DNA of 64,000 nt from G965276765 sp965276825 (GTDB taxonomy: Bacteria; Actinomycetota; Acidimicrobiia; Acidimicrobiales; Palsa-688): the NCBI GenBank assembly GCA_965276825.1, contig OZ255630.1, positions 2,294,001 to 2,358,000 of the forward strand, read 5' to 3'. Shown piece by piece: positions 8,999-17,426 of this stretch. The position numbers were made by a program, and so were the translations under genes. Each line of letters opens with the position of its first letter. Positions within the stretch are counted from its first letter, which is position 1. The notes below the pieces were generated by a model. The model had not been told where the DNA came from. It searched no databases and saw only the letters and a program-made list of their open reading frames with translations.

Positions 8999-9844
8999 AT
9001 GGTGGTCAGCAACGTCGGTGACCCGGTGGCAGGCAGGGATCCGGTGTCAGACCTGGATGGCTCCGTCCGAGCGCTGCGGGTCCTCGAGGTCCTCGCCGGC
9101 ATGGAGCAGCCAGCGGGTCTGCCCGCCATCGCCTCGGCGGCCAACCTCTCCCGCACCAAGGCCTATCGGGCTCTCCGCTCCCTGGAGGAGCAGCGGTTCA
9201 TCGACCATATCGGCCACAGCGGCTACCGGCTCGGTGCCCGGTCCGTCGCCCTTGCCGCGCTCATCGGGCTCCGTCCCGCTCTCCTTCGAGCGGCCCGCCC
9301 GATCTTGAACCGTCTCGCCGTCGTCGCCGGCGAGACCGCCTCGCTGCATCTTCGCAGCGGGGACCACCGGGTGTTGGTGCTCGGTGCCGAGCCACGCGGC
9401 CCCGCCCGCCGCGAGGGCGCCGTGATCGGCGAACGGGCCCCCCTCACGTCCGGTTGCAGCGGCACGGCCATGCTGGCTCACCTCCCGCCCGTGGAGCTCG
9501 CCGACATCGCCAGCCACCTCCACCGTCGCCGACGACGCCAGAGCGCCACGCACCTGGCACGGATCCGTGTCGACGGTTACGCACTGTCGTTCAGCGACAA
9601 CCACTCCGGCATCAACGGCATTGCGGCCCCCCTCCAGGACCCATCTGACGGCTATCCGCTCGGCAGCATCGCCATCGCCGGGGCCGAAGCCCGGCTCCCC
9701 GAGTCGGCCCTCCGGGCGCTCGCCCGACCACTGCGGGCTTCGTGCAAGGAGCTCGCACCCCAACTGGCGAGGGAGCTCGGTCCCAGCGCGTCACAGCGGC
9801 TCGCCGCGCTCGACGTCACCATCCAGGGCCTCCTCGACACCTGA
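8999..9844 (+). CDS. IclR family transcriptional regulator
   Basis: IclR-type regulator of about 281 aa. An N-terminal winged helix (RALRVLEVLAG through KAYRALRSLEEQRFI) is followed by the IclR effector domain, with a Ser/Gly-rich TSGCSGTAMLA region that usually lines the ligand site. The start is uncertain: GGAGG at 8992-8996 favours ATG 8999 or GTG 9002; ATG 8978 is also in frame. It is divergent from the LLM/AtuA/DUF4387/PrpD operon and is the natural candidate to control it through the 134-base gap. Confidence 0.88.
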   Translation: MVVSNVGDPVAGRDPVSDLDGSVRALRVLEVLAGMEQPAGLPAIASAANLSRTKAYRALRSLEEQRFIDHIGHSGYRLGARSVALAALIGLRPALLRAARPILNRLAVVAGETASLHLRSGDHRVLVLGAEPRGPARREGAVIGERAPLTSGCSGTAMLAHLPPVELADIASHLHRRRRRQSATHLARIRVDGYALSFSDNHSGINGIAAPLQDPSDGYPLGSIAIAGAEARLPESALRALARPLRASCKELAPQLARELGPSASQRLAALDVTIQGLLDT

Positions 9845-9911
9845 CGTCACCGGCTACCCCAGACCGCAGGAGGGACCCGTGTCTGCTTTGCGTTGACTGG
9901 GTCTACGGGAG

Positions 9912-10319
9912 TCAGAGCCGGCGACGGAGCGCCGCCCGACTACTGGCCAGATGGACGGCACCCATGATCGCAGGGGCAAGAGCCATGCGGGGGTTGCGTT
10001 GCCAGATTCCGAGTGCCGAGTCGCCCAGCTGGACGAGTCCCGCGGTCGCGAGCAGATGCGGCGACGGCCGTGCGCGCGTCGCGACAGCCACCAGCAATGG
10101 CGCGGTGATCGACCAGGTGCGGACGGCGGACGAGGCGGCCCAGAACCTGGTCAGCGGGCCTGGCCGATCAGCGGTGTCCACGTAGCCGGGGTTGACCAAG
10201 CCCACTGCCGCGAAGACTGCGGCCGCAGCCGCGCCGGCACCGTTGGCGAGCAGGATCGCCCGGGAAGTCCCGTCGCCGCGGTGGTCCACCGGCCCCGGAT
10301 GCATCCTGGACCTAGTCAT
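9912..10319 (-). CDS. small predicted membrane protein
   Basis: Protein of 135 aa starting at ATG 10319, which overlaps the end of the CocE-like gene by 8 bases. Three or four hydrophobic segments are visible (for example ILLANGAGAAAAAVFAAVGL and TWSITAPLLVAVAT). It resembles small four-helix DUF4267/DUF4345-type membrane proteins, but I do not make a firm family call. It is probably co-translated with the hydrolase upstream. Confidence 0.6.
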   Translation of the reverse strand: MTRSRMHPGPVDHRGDGTSRAILLANGAGAAAAAVFAAVGLVNPGYVDTADRPGPLTRFWAASSAVRTWSITAPLLVAVATRARPSPHLLATAGLVQLGDSALGIWQRNPRMALAPAIMGAVHLASSRAALRRRL

Positions 10320-11994
10320 CGACGTTGACCGGAACCAGCAGCCAGGACGGCTCCGCCTCGTCACTGTAGAGCGTCGTCCAACCCGCGAACGAGGCACTGG
10401 GCCTGTCGTCGGGGTCGTTGTGGCGAAACTGCCCGACGTCATCTGCGTCGATCCCTCGGATGGTCAACGGCAGAGAGCCGCCAGCAGGCACGAGGGAGCT
10501 CGCCGGCCACAGCTCGAGATCGACGCCGTAGCGTCTGCCGGCCACGACGTCGGCGACGCGTCGGTGGGCGAGGACGGGCTGGCCAAAGGAGGACGCCTGT
10601 TGATCGAGCTCGCGGTGGGACAGCCGGAGCCAACCGCGGGTGACGGGACCCGTGATGCAGCCGGCGGCGTCGAGCCCCGTGACGGAGGCGAAGAGATCGA
10701 GGTCGGCGGCCTCGGTCGCGACCTGCAACCGCAGTGCCAACGGGCCGACGACCTCCGTCCGCCGCTCGAATGCAGAGCTGCGAAAGGCGACACCGTCCGA
10801 GGTTGGCCAGAACGCCGCGCGGCTTGATGTCCTCGGCGTGTCCGGGGTCATCGTTCGTCGGGCGGGGTCGAGGTTCAGGCGCGTCCAGCGTGCCCGCTCT
10901 GGTGGCCAGGTGCTCGCCGAGTGCACGGACAGCGTGCTGTCAGGTTCGCGCAGCTCGTAACTCACGCGGGGTAGTGCGGGCCAGTCGTTGTCCACGTCCT
11001 TCAGGTAGTGATCGAAGAAGCGTCGCTGGACCTCGAAGCCGTCGTCGCTGTAGAAGCGGTCGATGCCGGGTCCCTGCGTGACCAGCAGCATCAACCACTT
11101 CTCCGCGCTCGCGGCGTGTCGGAACGCTTCGACGTTGCCACGCAGATGCAGACCGACGGTGGCCAGGCTGCCCACCGACAGGAACGGCACGGTGACGCGC
11201 GACCAGTCGACTGCCTGTGCTGAAGCCCAGGCGTCGAACAGGTGATGGGCGCGGGTCTGCGACGGAATGTCGGCGCGAGCGCTCTCGAGCTGGTCCTCGT
11301 CGAAGGTCTGGTCGCCGGTGGTCTTCTCGCCCGTGAGCGTACTGACCGGTCCTCGACCGGAGCCGTGCTGGTTGCGCACCCAGCGGTACCACCAGGCGTC
11401 GATGAACGTGTTGCTCAGAATTCCTCCGTGGCGCCACGCCTCTCGGAACGCGTCGCCGGCGCCGTACCAGGGGATGATCGCGGCCAGGTGAGGCGGCTGG
11501 CGTTCCGCGACCCGCCAGGCGGCCATTGCGTGGTACGAGACCCCCAGCACACCGACCTTGCCGCTGCACCAGGGCCGGTGTGCGAGCCACTCGACCACCT
11601 CGGCGAAGTCCGTGCCTTCCTGAGCCGACATCGGCGACCACACGCCCGGTGATCGTCCCGTGCCGCGCGCGTCCAGGTGTGCGATCGCGTATCCATGGGG
11701 CACCCACCGCTCGGGGTCGGGGACCTCCCACACCAAGTACCGCCCCGACGAGCCGGCGAGGATCTCCGGATGCGCTCGCATCAGTTGTGGCCAGAGCTGC
11801 GGATACGTCTCGGACATTGGTGAGTCTTTGCCGTACGGACCCATGGTCACGATCACGGGTACCCGGTCCGTGCCGTTGGGCCGGTAGACGTTCGCGCTCA
11901 ATGTCCCGCCGTCCGACATCGGGACGTCCTCGTCCCACGAGATCTGCATGTCCCCTTCGCTCCTGGCGAGCTTCGCTGACGCCGATGGGCTCAC
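10312..11994 (-). CDS. CocE/NonD family hydrolase
   Basis: Hydrolase of 560 aa with an N-terminal X-Pro dipeptidyl-peptidase-like alpha/beta domain and a C-terminal jelly-roll (PepX_C) domain. The nucleophile is Ser in GVLGVSYHA; DARGTGRSPG precedes it as in CocE. Family members cleave acyl bonds of esters such as cocaine or of peptides and beta-lactam esters; the substrate here is unknown. GTG 11994 is chosen because AAAGGAG stands 6 bases upstream; ATG 11949 is a fallback. A TetR gene lies divergently at 12067. Confidence 0.9.
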   Translation of the reverse strand: MSPSASAKLARSEGDMQISWDEDVPMSDGGTLSANVYRPNGTDRVPVIVTMGPYGKDSPMSETYPQLWPQLMRAHPEILAGSSGRYLVWEVPDPERWVPHGYAIAHLDARGTGRSPGVWSPMSAQEGTDFAEVVEWLAHRPWCSGKVGVLGVSYHAMAAWRVAERQPPHLAAIIPWYGAGDAFREAWRHGGILSNTFIDAWWYRWVRNQHGSGRGPVSTLTGEKTTGDQTFDEDQLESARADIPSQTRAHHLFDAWASAQAVDWSRVTVPFLSVGSLATVGLHLRGNVEAFRHAASAEKWLMLLVTQGPGIDRFYSDDGFEVQRRFFDHYLKDVDNDWPALPRVSYELREPDSTLSVHSASTWPPERARWTRLNLDPARRTMTPDTPRTSSRAAFWPTSDGVAFRSSAFERRTEVVGPLALRLQVATEAADLDLFASVTGLDAAGCITGPVTRGWLRLSHRELDQQASSFGQPVLAHRRVADVVAGRRYGVDLELWPASSLVPAGGSLPLTIRGIDADDVGQFRHNDPDDRPSASFAGWTTLYSDEAEPSWLLVPVNVDD

Positions 11995-12045
11995 GTCGTG
12001 CTCCTTTCGGTCCTGGGTGCTCGGGCCGACCTCATCCTATTCACT

Positions 12046-12124
12046 AGAACGGTGGTGTAGTCAAGGTTGTCCGCCGAGACGGACCGTGCCAGGATTCGGA
12101 GAATCGCAGAACGGTGGTGCAGTC
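12046..12124. repeat. two direct repeats between CocE-like and TetR genes
   Basis: AGAACGGTGGTGTAGTC at 12046-12062 and AGAACGGTGGTGCAGTC at 12108-12124 differ at one base and are 62 bases apart. They lie in the divergent gap and the possible leader of the TetR gene, a likely place for operators. The role is inferred. Confidence 0.5.
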
Positions 12125-12801
12125 GATTGGGAGGCCCTTCGCGAACTGACCAGCCACGTGGCGACTTGGCCAGACGTCCGTACCGATCCGCGTTGCGGCG
12201 CGAGCAGGCCGAGCGCACGAAGACTTGCGTCTGCCTGGCGGCCGCGCCGCTGTTCGCCGGAGGTGGCTACGCGGGCACGTCCATGCGTCAGATCGCCGAG
12301 GCGGCGGGGGTGGCCGTGGAAACGATCTACGGCATGGGGGACAAGGCAACGCTCTTCCTGCGCACGTTCGAATTGTCCTTGCGCGGAGATGCCCGGGGCA
12401 CGCCGCTGCTCGAGCTCGAGGCCGTTGCGCCGGCGACCCGGGCGAGCACGTTGGACGACTTCCTGCGGATCATCACCGACTTCGTCGTCGACAGCAACCG
12501 GCGATCGGTGCGCCTCTGGACTGCCTTCGTCGAAGGCGCCAACAGCGACCCGCACCTCGCCGAGGCATACTTGAGCTACATGACGCAGATGCGCAGCCAG
12601 GGCGCGAAGGTGCTTGCCTTCGCCGTGGAACGCGAGCTCTGCGCTCCGCCCCTGCGGCCGCAACAGACCCTCGATGCCATTTGGGCCACACTGCACCCGA
12701 GCCAATACGAACTGCTGGTCACGCACGCAGGCTGGAACCACGAGCTCTACCGATCATGGCTCCTGTCGACTGTTCACCACATCCTCGACAGCGCGACGTA
12801 G
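12067..12801 (+). CDS. TetR family transcriptional regulator
   Basis: TetR-type regulator. The N-terminal helix-turn-helix is clear (FAGGGYAGTSMRQIAEAAGV then VAVETIYGMGDK), followed by a helical ligand-binding region of about 150 residues. The 5' end is unclear: the frame opens at TTG 12067, and TTG codons at 12166 or 12193 would fit the usual TetR length better; none has a good ribosome binding site. Divergent from the CocE-like hydrolase, which it probably represses. Confidence 0.8.
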   Translation: MSAETDRARIRRIAERWCSRLGGPSRTDQPRGDLARRPYRSALRREQAERTKTCVCLAAAPLFAGGGYAGTSMRQIAEAAGVAVETIYGMGDKATLFLRTFELSLRGDARGTPLLELEAVAPATRASTLDDFLRIITDFVVDSNRRSVRLWTAFVEGANSDPHLAEAYLSYMTQMRSQGAKVLAFAVERELCAPPLRPQQTLDAIWATLHPSQYELLVTHAGWNHELYRSWLLSTVHHILDSAT

Positions 12802-12851
12802 ACGGTCGCGGCGTCCGATGGCCCGGTCGGGTCGGTGAGCGTCCCGGCCGC

Positions 12852-13850
12852 TCACAGGCCGTGTCGTCGGTCGCCCATGACCGTCTCGCACATGCGGGCT
12901 TCGGAGGCGTTGGAGAAGGGGTCGTCGACCGCTCGTTGCACCTCCTCGGCGATCAGGTCAGCGTTGATGGCCGCACCCGCACCGGCGCCGGCCGCGGCGG
13001 CGCTGACGACCTGAGCCATGAGATCGGTGACGTTGCCGGCGACCCAGACACCGGGGACTGCGGTCAAGCCGCTGGGGTCGCCGGCGACGTACTCCCCGAC
13101 GCCGAGGGGGTGGGCGGTGGGTTCCAGGCCGAGGGTGGTCAGGACGTCGCTGCGGGCGACGAGACGGGTTCCGATCACCACGGCCTGGCGGGGGATCACC
13201 CTTCCGCTGTGCAACCGGACGCCGGTCAGGCGGTCGTCTGCGATCTCGAGCGATTCGACCTCACCGTCTATGACGGTGATGTTGCGGGCAGCCAGCTGCG
13301 TGACCTCGGTGGCGGTGGGTGCCGGTGCGGTATGCACGAAGAGGGTGACGTCGGGGGTCAACTGGCGGAACAGAAACGCCTGGTGCACGGCCATCGGGCC
13401 GGTCCCCAGGATGCCGACGGCCTGGTCGCGGACCTCCCAGCCGTGGCAGTACGGGCAGTGCAGGACGTCACGCCCCCAACGTCCTGCCACCCCGGCCACG
13501 TCGGGAAGCTCGTCGACCAGACCAGTGGTCACCAGCAGCCGGCGTGCCCGAACGGTCCTGCCGTCGCCCAGGGTCACGGTGAAACGGCCACGAGCCCCGG
13601 CGGCCGAAACGGCTTCGCCGTTGATGATGTGTGCACCGTAGGAGCGGACCTCCGACCGGCCGATCCCGGTCAGCTCAGCGGGAGCCACCCCGTCGCGGGA
13701 CAAGAAGCCGTGCACCGCCGTCGCCGGGGAGTTGCGCGGTTCCCCCGCGTCGATGACCAGCACGGAACGTCGGGACCGGGCCAGCATCAGCGCCCCACTC
13801 AGCCCGGCGGCACCGCCGCCAACCACCACCACGTCATACGGTCCTACCAT
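12852..13850 (-). CDS. thioredoxin-reductase-like FAD/NAD(P) oxidoreductase
   Basis: Flavoprotein of about 332 aa. It has an N-terminal FAD Rossmann motif (VVVVGGGAAGLSGAL), a redox pair in HCPYCHGWEV as in thioredoxin reductase, an NADPH-binding GILGTGPMA and a C-terminal FAD site GVWVAGNVTD. The length matches low-molecular-weight thioredoxin reductases; the missing thioredoxin partner leaves the true electron acceptor open. ATG 13850 is used; TTG 13862, with GGAGG 8 bases ahead, may be the real start. Divergent from the XRE-cupin regulator. Confidence 0.88.
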   Translation of the reverse strand: MVGPYDVVVVGGGAAGLSGALMLARSRRSVLVIDAGEPRNSPATAVHGFLSRDGVAPAELTGIGRSEVRSYGAHIINGEAVSAAGARGRFTVTLGDGRTVRARRLLVTTGLVDELPDVAGVAGRWGRDVLHCPYCHGWEVRDQAVGILGTGPMAVHQAFLFRQLTPDVTLFVHTAPAPTATEVTQLAARNITVIDGEVESLEIADDRLTGVRLHSGRVIPRQAVVIGTRLVARSDVLTTLGLEPTAHPLGVGEYVAGDPSGLTAVPGVWVAGNVTDLMAQVVSAAAAGAGAGAAINADLIAEEVQRAVDDPFSNASEARMCETVMGDRRHGL

Positions 13851-13916
13851 GTCGTCAGCCAAGGTGACCACCTCCGACACCCACCCTGCACCCACCACAT
13901 CAGCATGACAAGGCTT

Positions 13917-13933
13917 CTTGCCGATGTGGCAAG
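13917..13933. promoter_or_regulatory. palindrome before XRE-cupin gene
   Basis: CTTGCC-GATGT-GGCAAG is a perfect 6-base inverted repeat ending 8 bases before ATG 13942, with a further CAAG-GCTT-CTTG repeat just upstream. A good candidate autoregulatory operator for the XRE regulator and its divergent flavoprotein neighbour. Confidence 0.5.
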
Positions 13934-13941
13934 CTAGAGGG

Positions 13942-14526
13942 ATGGAAGACGACCTGAACCAGGTCCTCGCCGCAGTGGGCCCACAGCTTCGTGCGTTGCG
14001 CAAGGCACGAGAAACCACCCTCGCTGACCTCTCCGCGGCCACGGGGATATCCGAAAGCACGCTGTCGCGACTCGAATCCGGGCAGCGCCGACCCAATCTC
14101 GAGTTGCTCCTCCCCCTGGCCAAGGCACATCAGGTCCCACTCGACGAGCTCGTCGGGGCACCGCCGACCGGCGACCCCCGGATCCATCCCCGCCCGATCA
14201 CCCGTCGGGGTATGACGATCCTGCCGCTCACCCGCCGCGCCGGCGGCATCCAGGCCTTCAAACACATCATCCCGGCGCCCAAGCGTCCCCAGCACCCCGA
14301 CCTGCGGACCCACGAAGGCTACGAATGGCTCTACGTCCTCTCCGGGCGGCTACGCCTCGTGCTCGCAGAACAAGACCTGGTGTTGACGCCGGGCGAGGCC
14401 GCCGAGTTCGACACCCGCGTGCCGCACTGGTTCGGCAGCGCCGGCCCCGAGCCCGTCGAATACCTCACCCTATTTGGACGGCAAGGTGAGCGAATGCACG
14501 TCCGCGCCCGTCCCCGGGCTGAGTGA
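13942..14526 (+). CDS. XRE family regulator with cupin domain
   Basis: Regulator of 194 aa. Residues about 12-67 are a Cro/C1-type helix-turn-helix (TLADLSAATGISESTLSRLE) and residues about 110-185 are a small cupin barrel (HEGYEWLYVLSGRLRLVL, then LTPGEAAEFDTRVPHWF). Proteins of this build sense a small metabolite in the cupin and often control a divergent enzyme, here the thioredoxin-reductase-like gene. Only GAGG abuts the ATG, so a leaderless or very short leader is possible. Confidence 0.9.
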   Translation: MEDDLNQVLAAVGPQLRALRKARETTLADLSAATGISESTLSRLESGQRRPNLELLLPLAKAHQVPLDELVGAPPTGDPRIHPRPITRRGMTILPLTRRAGGIQAFKHIIPAPKRPQHPDLRTHEGYEWLYVLSGRLRLVLAEQDLVLTPGEAAEFDTRVPHWFGSAGPEPVEYLTLFGRQGERMHVRARPRAE

Positions 14527-14670
14527 CAACCGCCTCGAAGGTGGCCGGCGACCCGCCACCGGCGTTGGCGGCCAACACCTCGGAGCCTCTTTCCGGCCCG
14601 GACGAGACACCGTCGTCGAGGCTATTCGGAGGCACTTCGACACGATCGAGAACGGACCACTGCCGTCTGC

Positions 14671-14965
14671 GACAAGGTGCGAACCATCTCCCGGCAAGGC
14701 CGCAACGACCCGCTCACCGAACTGCTCCGCCGGCTCAACCCGGGGCTGGGGGGATGGTGCAACTACTTCCGGCACGCCGTGTCCAAAGCAACCTTCCAAT
14801 ACCTGTGCGCCTTCGCATGGCGTCGGGTAACGGTCTGGCTTCGCCGCAAACACCCTCATGCCACCTGGAAACGGCTCCGGGCATTACCTACCCGGGTGGT
14901 GGCCGACGGAGGACGAGACAACGATGTTCAACCCCTCAACGGTGTCGGTCACCCGCTACCGCTAA
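14671..14965 (+). pseudogene. group II intron maturase, 3' remnant
   Basis: The last third of a group II intron reverse transcriptase/maturase. The maturase domain is recognisable: KVRTISRQGRNDPLTELLRR, LNPGLGGWCNYFRH, FAWRRVTVWLRRKHP. After KRLRA the frame slips by one near 14880. The next frame then continues with the family ending (PGWWPTEDETTMFNP, VSVTRYR), and a TAA at 14963 replaces an expected Tyr codon. No reverse transcriptase part is found upstream, so the element is 5'-truncated and dead. Confidence 0.8.
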
Positions 14966-15042
14966 CGGGGTCAGCGCACCCCCACGCCCGTGGGCAGCAG
15001 CAACCACAACCGCCGCGTGACCCGGCGACACAGGCTCACGGA

Positions 15043-15076
15043 GAGCCGGATGCGGTGAGAGCCGCACGTCCAGTTC
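15043..15076 (+). ncRNA. group II intron domain V
   Basis: A 34-base element with the standard domain V layout. GAGCCGGA at 15043-15050 pairs with TCCAGTTC at 15069-15076 with one C/A mismatch. The upper stem GCGGT/GCCGC is capped by a GAGA tetraloop, and the ACG bulge is on the 3' side. It lies 78 bases after the maturase remnant, as expected. Remnant only; the 5' intron half is absent. Confidence 0.75.
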
Positions 15077-15104
15077 CTTACTCCTAGTCTCTACGCCGCG
15101 TGAC

Positions 15105-15395
15105 ATCGTCCAATCAATCCCGTCGCGGGCCGTAATCCAGTCCGACGCGCCGGGCACCGGTGTCGCACAGCGTCCCGGCCATCGGGCTACCGCCTTGAGG
15201 TGAAGGTCGCCGGCATAGAGCAGCGGGACGTCGTCGCGGTTCCCCAGGGTGGCACCCGGGCCACGGGTCACCATCGAGGGTCGGAGCGGCGCCCACCGGG
15301 GCCGGATGGCGCGCGCCTTCGCCGATACCGCGCATCCGGGGCTGACGGCACGCCGGTGCGTGTGAGCCGCAGCCATCGACCGGTGAGCTAGGATT
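15105..15395. other. stretch without a supported gene
   Basis: About 290 bases between the intron remnant and the operator of the second CMD gene. Minus-strand frames give a segment like ATLGNRDDVPLLYAGDLHLKA that could be the tail of an old gene, but there is no start, binding site or family match I can defend. Confidence 0.3.
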
Positions 15396-15413
15396 TTGGC
15401 AACCGATTACCAA
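15396..15413 (+). promoter_or_regulatory. LacI-type operator upstream of second CMD gene
   Basis: TTGGCAACCGATTACCAA, an 18-base near-perfect palindrome with central CG, 10 bases before ATG 15424. It matches the site at 1777-1793 at 16 of 17 shared bases. The LacI gene lies immediately downstream in the same transcript, so autoregulation is likely. Confidence 0.75.
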
Positions 15414-15423
15414 GGAGATCGTC

Positions 15424-16050
15424 ATGCCTGAGAAGCAGCGGATCAGCTACGTCCCCCTCGAGGAGATGACCCCGGAGATGCGAGAAGAGATGGATCGGTG
15501 CGCGCGGGAAGGAACACCGCGGCCGGAGAGCTCCGCGGTCCGGGCGCACCAGCCGAGCGCCTTCTGGTTCTTCGCGAATGCCTGGAACGATCTGTTCCGC
15601 AACGGTACCTGTGACCACGCGCTCAAGGAGTTGTGTCGCGTGTACATCTCTCGGACGGTAAAGTGCGAGTACTGCGGTAACCAGCGTTCGGAGCAGGGTG
15701 CCGGCCTCGGTCTGGTGGAGGGGCAGTACGACGAGTTGCTCAACTTCGAGACCTCCGAGCGCTACGGCGAGCGCCAGAAGGCGGCGCTCGCCTACGCGGA
15801 GGCGATCGCCTGGGGGACCACGACCGACGACGCCTTCTGGGAGCGCCTCTACGAGCACTTCGACGAGTCCGACCTCGTGGAGCTGGGCTGCATGATCGGG
15901 TTGACCCTCGGCCAGCAGAGCTGGCTGCGGCTGCTCAACATCGAGCACCACGAGGTCATGGCGGGCACAGCCGCCTCGATGGCGCCCGGGTTCGAGACCA
16001 GCGAGGCACTGGCAGCGAGCAAGAGCTCGCCGGGCTACTGGGCGCGCTGA
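15424..16050 (+). CDS. carboxymuconolactone decarboxylase family protein
   Basis: Protein of 208 aa, paralogous to the gene at 1805. The redox pair is Cys81-x-x-Cys84 in KCEYCGNQ; the C-terminal half carries the conserved helix HFDESDLVELGCMIGLTLGQ. AAGGAG stands 6 bases before the ATG. Its stop TGA overlaps the apparent CTG start of the LacI gene, so the two are translationally coupled. Function is probably thiol-based peroxidase or a related step in degradation of a carbon source sensed by LacI. Confidence 0.9.
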   Translation: MPEKQRISYVPLEEMTPEMREEMDRCAREGTPRPESSAVRAHQPSAFWFFANAWNDLFRNGTCDHALKELCRVYISRTVKCEYCGNQRSEQGAGLGLVEGQYDELLNFETSERYGERQKAALAYAEAIAWGTTTDDAFWERLYEHFDESDLVELGCMIGLTLGQQSWLRLLNIEHHEVMAGTAASMAPGFETSEALAASKSSPGYWAR

Positions 16051-17069
16051 GCAGGCGGCCCACCATCCGCGACGTCGCGGCGCGAGCCGGGGTCCACCCC
16101 GGCACCGCCTCGCGGGCGCTCGATCCGGCCCGGGCGGGCCGGATCACGCCCGCCACGACTGAGCGAGTGGAGCGGGCCGCGGCGGAGCTCGCCTACACCC
16201 CTGACCCCGTCGCTCGGAGCCTGCGGACTCGGCGCTCCGGGGTCGTCGGCGTCGTCGTCCCGGATCTGACCAACCCGGTCATACCACCCATCGTCCGCGG
16301 CATCGAAGCGGTCCTGTGGACCTCGGGCATCGTCTGCGTCCTCGCGGACACCGACAACTCCCCCGAACGCGAAGCCCAGATCGTCTCGGAGCTACGAGAT
16401 CGCCGATGCGACGGCCTTATCCTCTCCAGTTCGACGCGCACCAGCCCCGTTCCGGCCCAGCTGGCCGCCGACGGCATCCCAGCCGTCCTGGTCACCCGCG
16501 GGACCGACCGCGCCTATCTTCCCTTCGTCACGAGTGACGACGGGTCCGGCATCGAAGCGCTGGTCGGACACCTCGCCGAACTCGGCCATTCCCGGCTCGC
16601 CTACCTCGCCGGGCCTCCCGAGCTGTCGACGACCGCCACCAGGCGAGACGCTTTCGTAGCCGCCGTGACCCGTCACCGCATCGACCCGGCGGCCATCCGC
16701 TTGGCGTCGTGCTCCGCCTACACCGTCGCGGCCGCCCTGCCTGTCGCCCGCGCCCTAGTGGCGTCGGACCGGCAGCCAACCGCGATCATCGCCGGCAACG
16801 ACATGATCGCGATCGGATGCATCGCCGCGCTCGAGGAAGCAGGTCTGTCCTGCCCCGAGGACGTCTCGGTGGTCGGCTTCAATGACATGCCTCTCGTCGA
16901 CCGGCTGAAACCGGCGCTCACGACCGTCTCGATCCCCCAGCACGCCATCGGCAGGACCGCCGCCTCGCTGCTGCTCGACCGGATCGCAGGTCGCTCGAGG
17001 GACGCAGCGCCGGTGCTCCTACCCACCCGGCTCGTGCGGCGTGCCTCGTCATCACACCCTCGCCGATGA
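16047..17069 (+). CDS. LacI family transcriptional regulator, apparent CTG start
   Basis: LacI-type repressor of about 340 aa. The DNA-binding head TIRDVAARAGVHPGTASRAL begins only a few codons after 16047, the hinge region follows, and the periplasmic-binding-like core runs to the end (VVGVVVPDLTNPVIPPIVRG, IAGNDMIAIGC, VVGFNDMPLV). No ATG, GTG or TTG exists in frame upstream close enough to give this head. CTG at 16047 overlaps the CMD stop as CTGA, mimicking an ATGA junction. It probably binds the operators at 1777 and 15396. Confidence 0.88.
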   Translation: MSRRPTIRDVAARAGVHPGTASRALDPARAGRITPATTERVERAAAELAYTPDPVARSLRTRRSGVVGVVVPDLTNPVIPPIVRGIEAVLWTSGIVCVLADTDNSPEREAQIVSELRDRRCDGLILSSSTRTSPVPAQLAADGIPAVLVTRGTDRAYLPFVTSDDGSGIEALVGHLAELGHSRLAYLAGPPELSTTATRRDAFVAAVTRHRIDPAAIRLASCSAYTVAAALPVARALVASDRQPTAIIAGNDMIAIGCIAALEEAGLSCPEDVSVVGFNDMPLVDRLKPALTTVSIPQHAIGRTAASLLLDRIAGRSRDAAPVLLPTRLVRRASSSHPRR

Positions 17070-17156
17070 GCGAGAGCCTTTTTGGCGTCGCGAGCGCGCC
17101 GCCAGTATCTGCCATTGACATGGGCTCTGACAGGCTGTCGCTAAATCTGGTCCGGG

Positions 17157-17333
17157 GTGCATAGGACGCGCCAGTGCACATACAAGACAGAACGCTATGC
17201 GGCCAGCGACGTCGCCGAGCGCGTCACCGACAAGTTCCTCCGGTACTTGCTCGGACGACCCAACATGGGCTCCTTCCTCCAGGGGCTCTCCCAGAATCAG
17301 GTGTCCACGCAACCGGGTCAAGCTCAGACCTAG
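17157..17333 (+). CDS. possible small ORF or gene tail
   Basis: An open frame of 58 residues from GTG 17157 with protein-like composition (SDVAERVTDKFLRYLLGRP, then NMGSFLQGLSQ). It may be the 3' end of a larger gene whose front was lost, since a TAA stands only 15 bases upstream and no binding site is seen. I do not recognise the family. Confidence 0.3.
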   Translation: MHRTRQCTYKTERYAASDVAERVTDKFLRYLLGRPNMGSFLQGLSQNQVSTQPGQAQT

Positions 17334-17426
17334 ATCCACAGGTAAGAGTGCTCGGGGCTCCGTCGGGGTGGTGACGGCGGGCGGCGATGGTGTTGGGGTT
17401 CGGGGTGGGTGTGGGGGCGGGTGTCG

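Noticed and set aside
14936..15376. Minus-strand frame that looked like a possible PIN-domain or other gene remnant
   Set aside because: No catalytic residues, no start signal, and it crosses the intron domain V.
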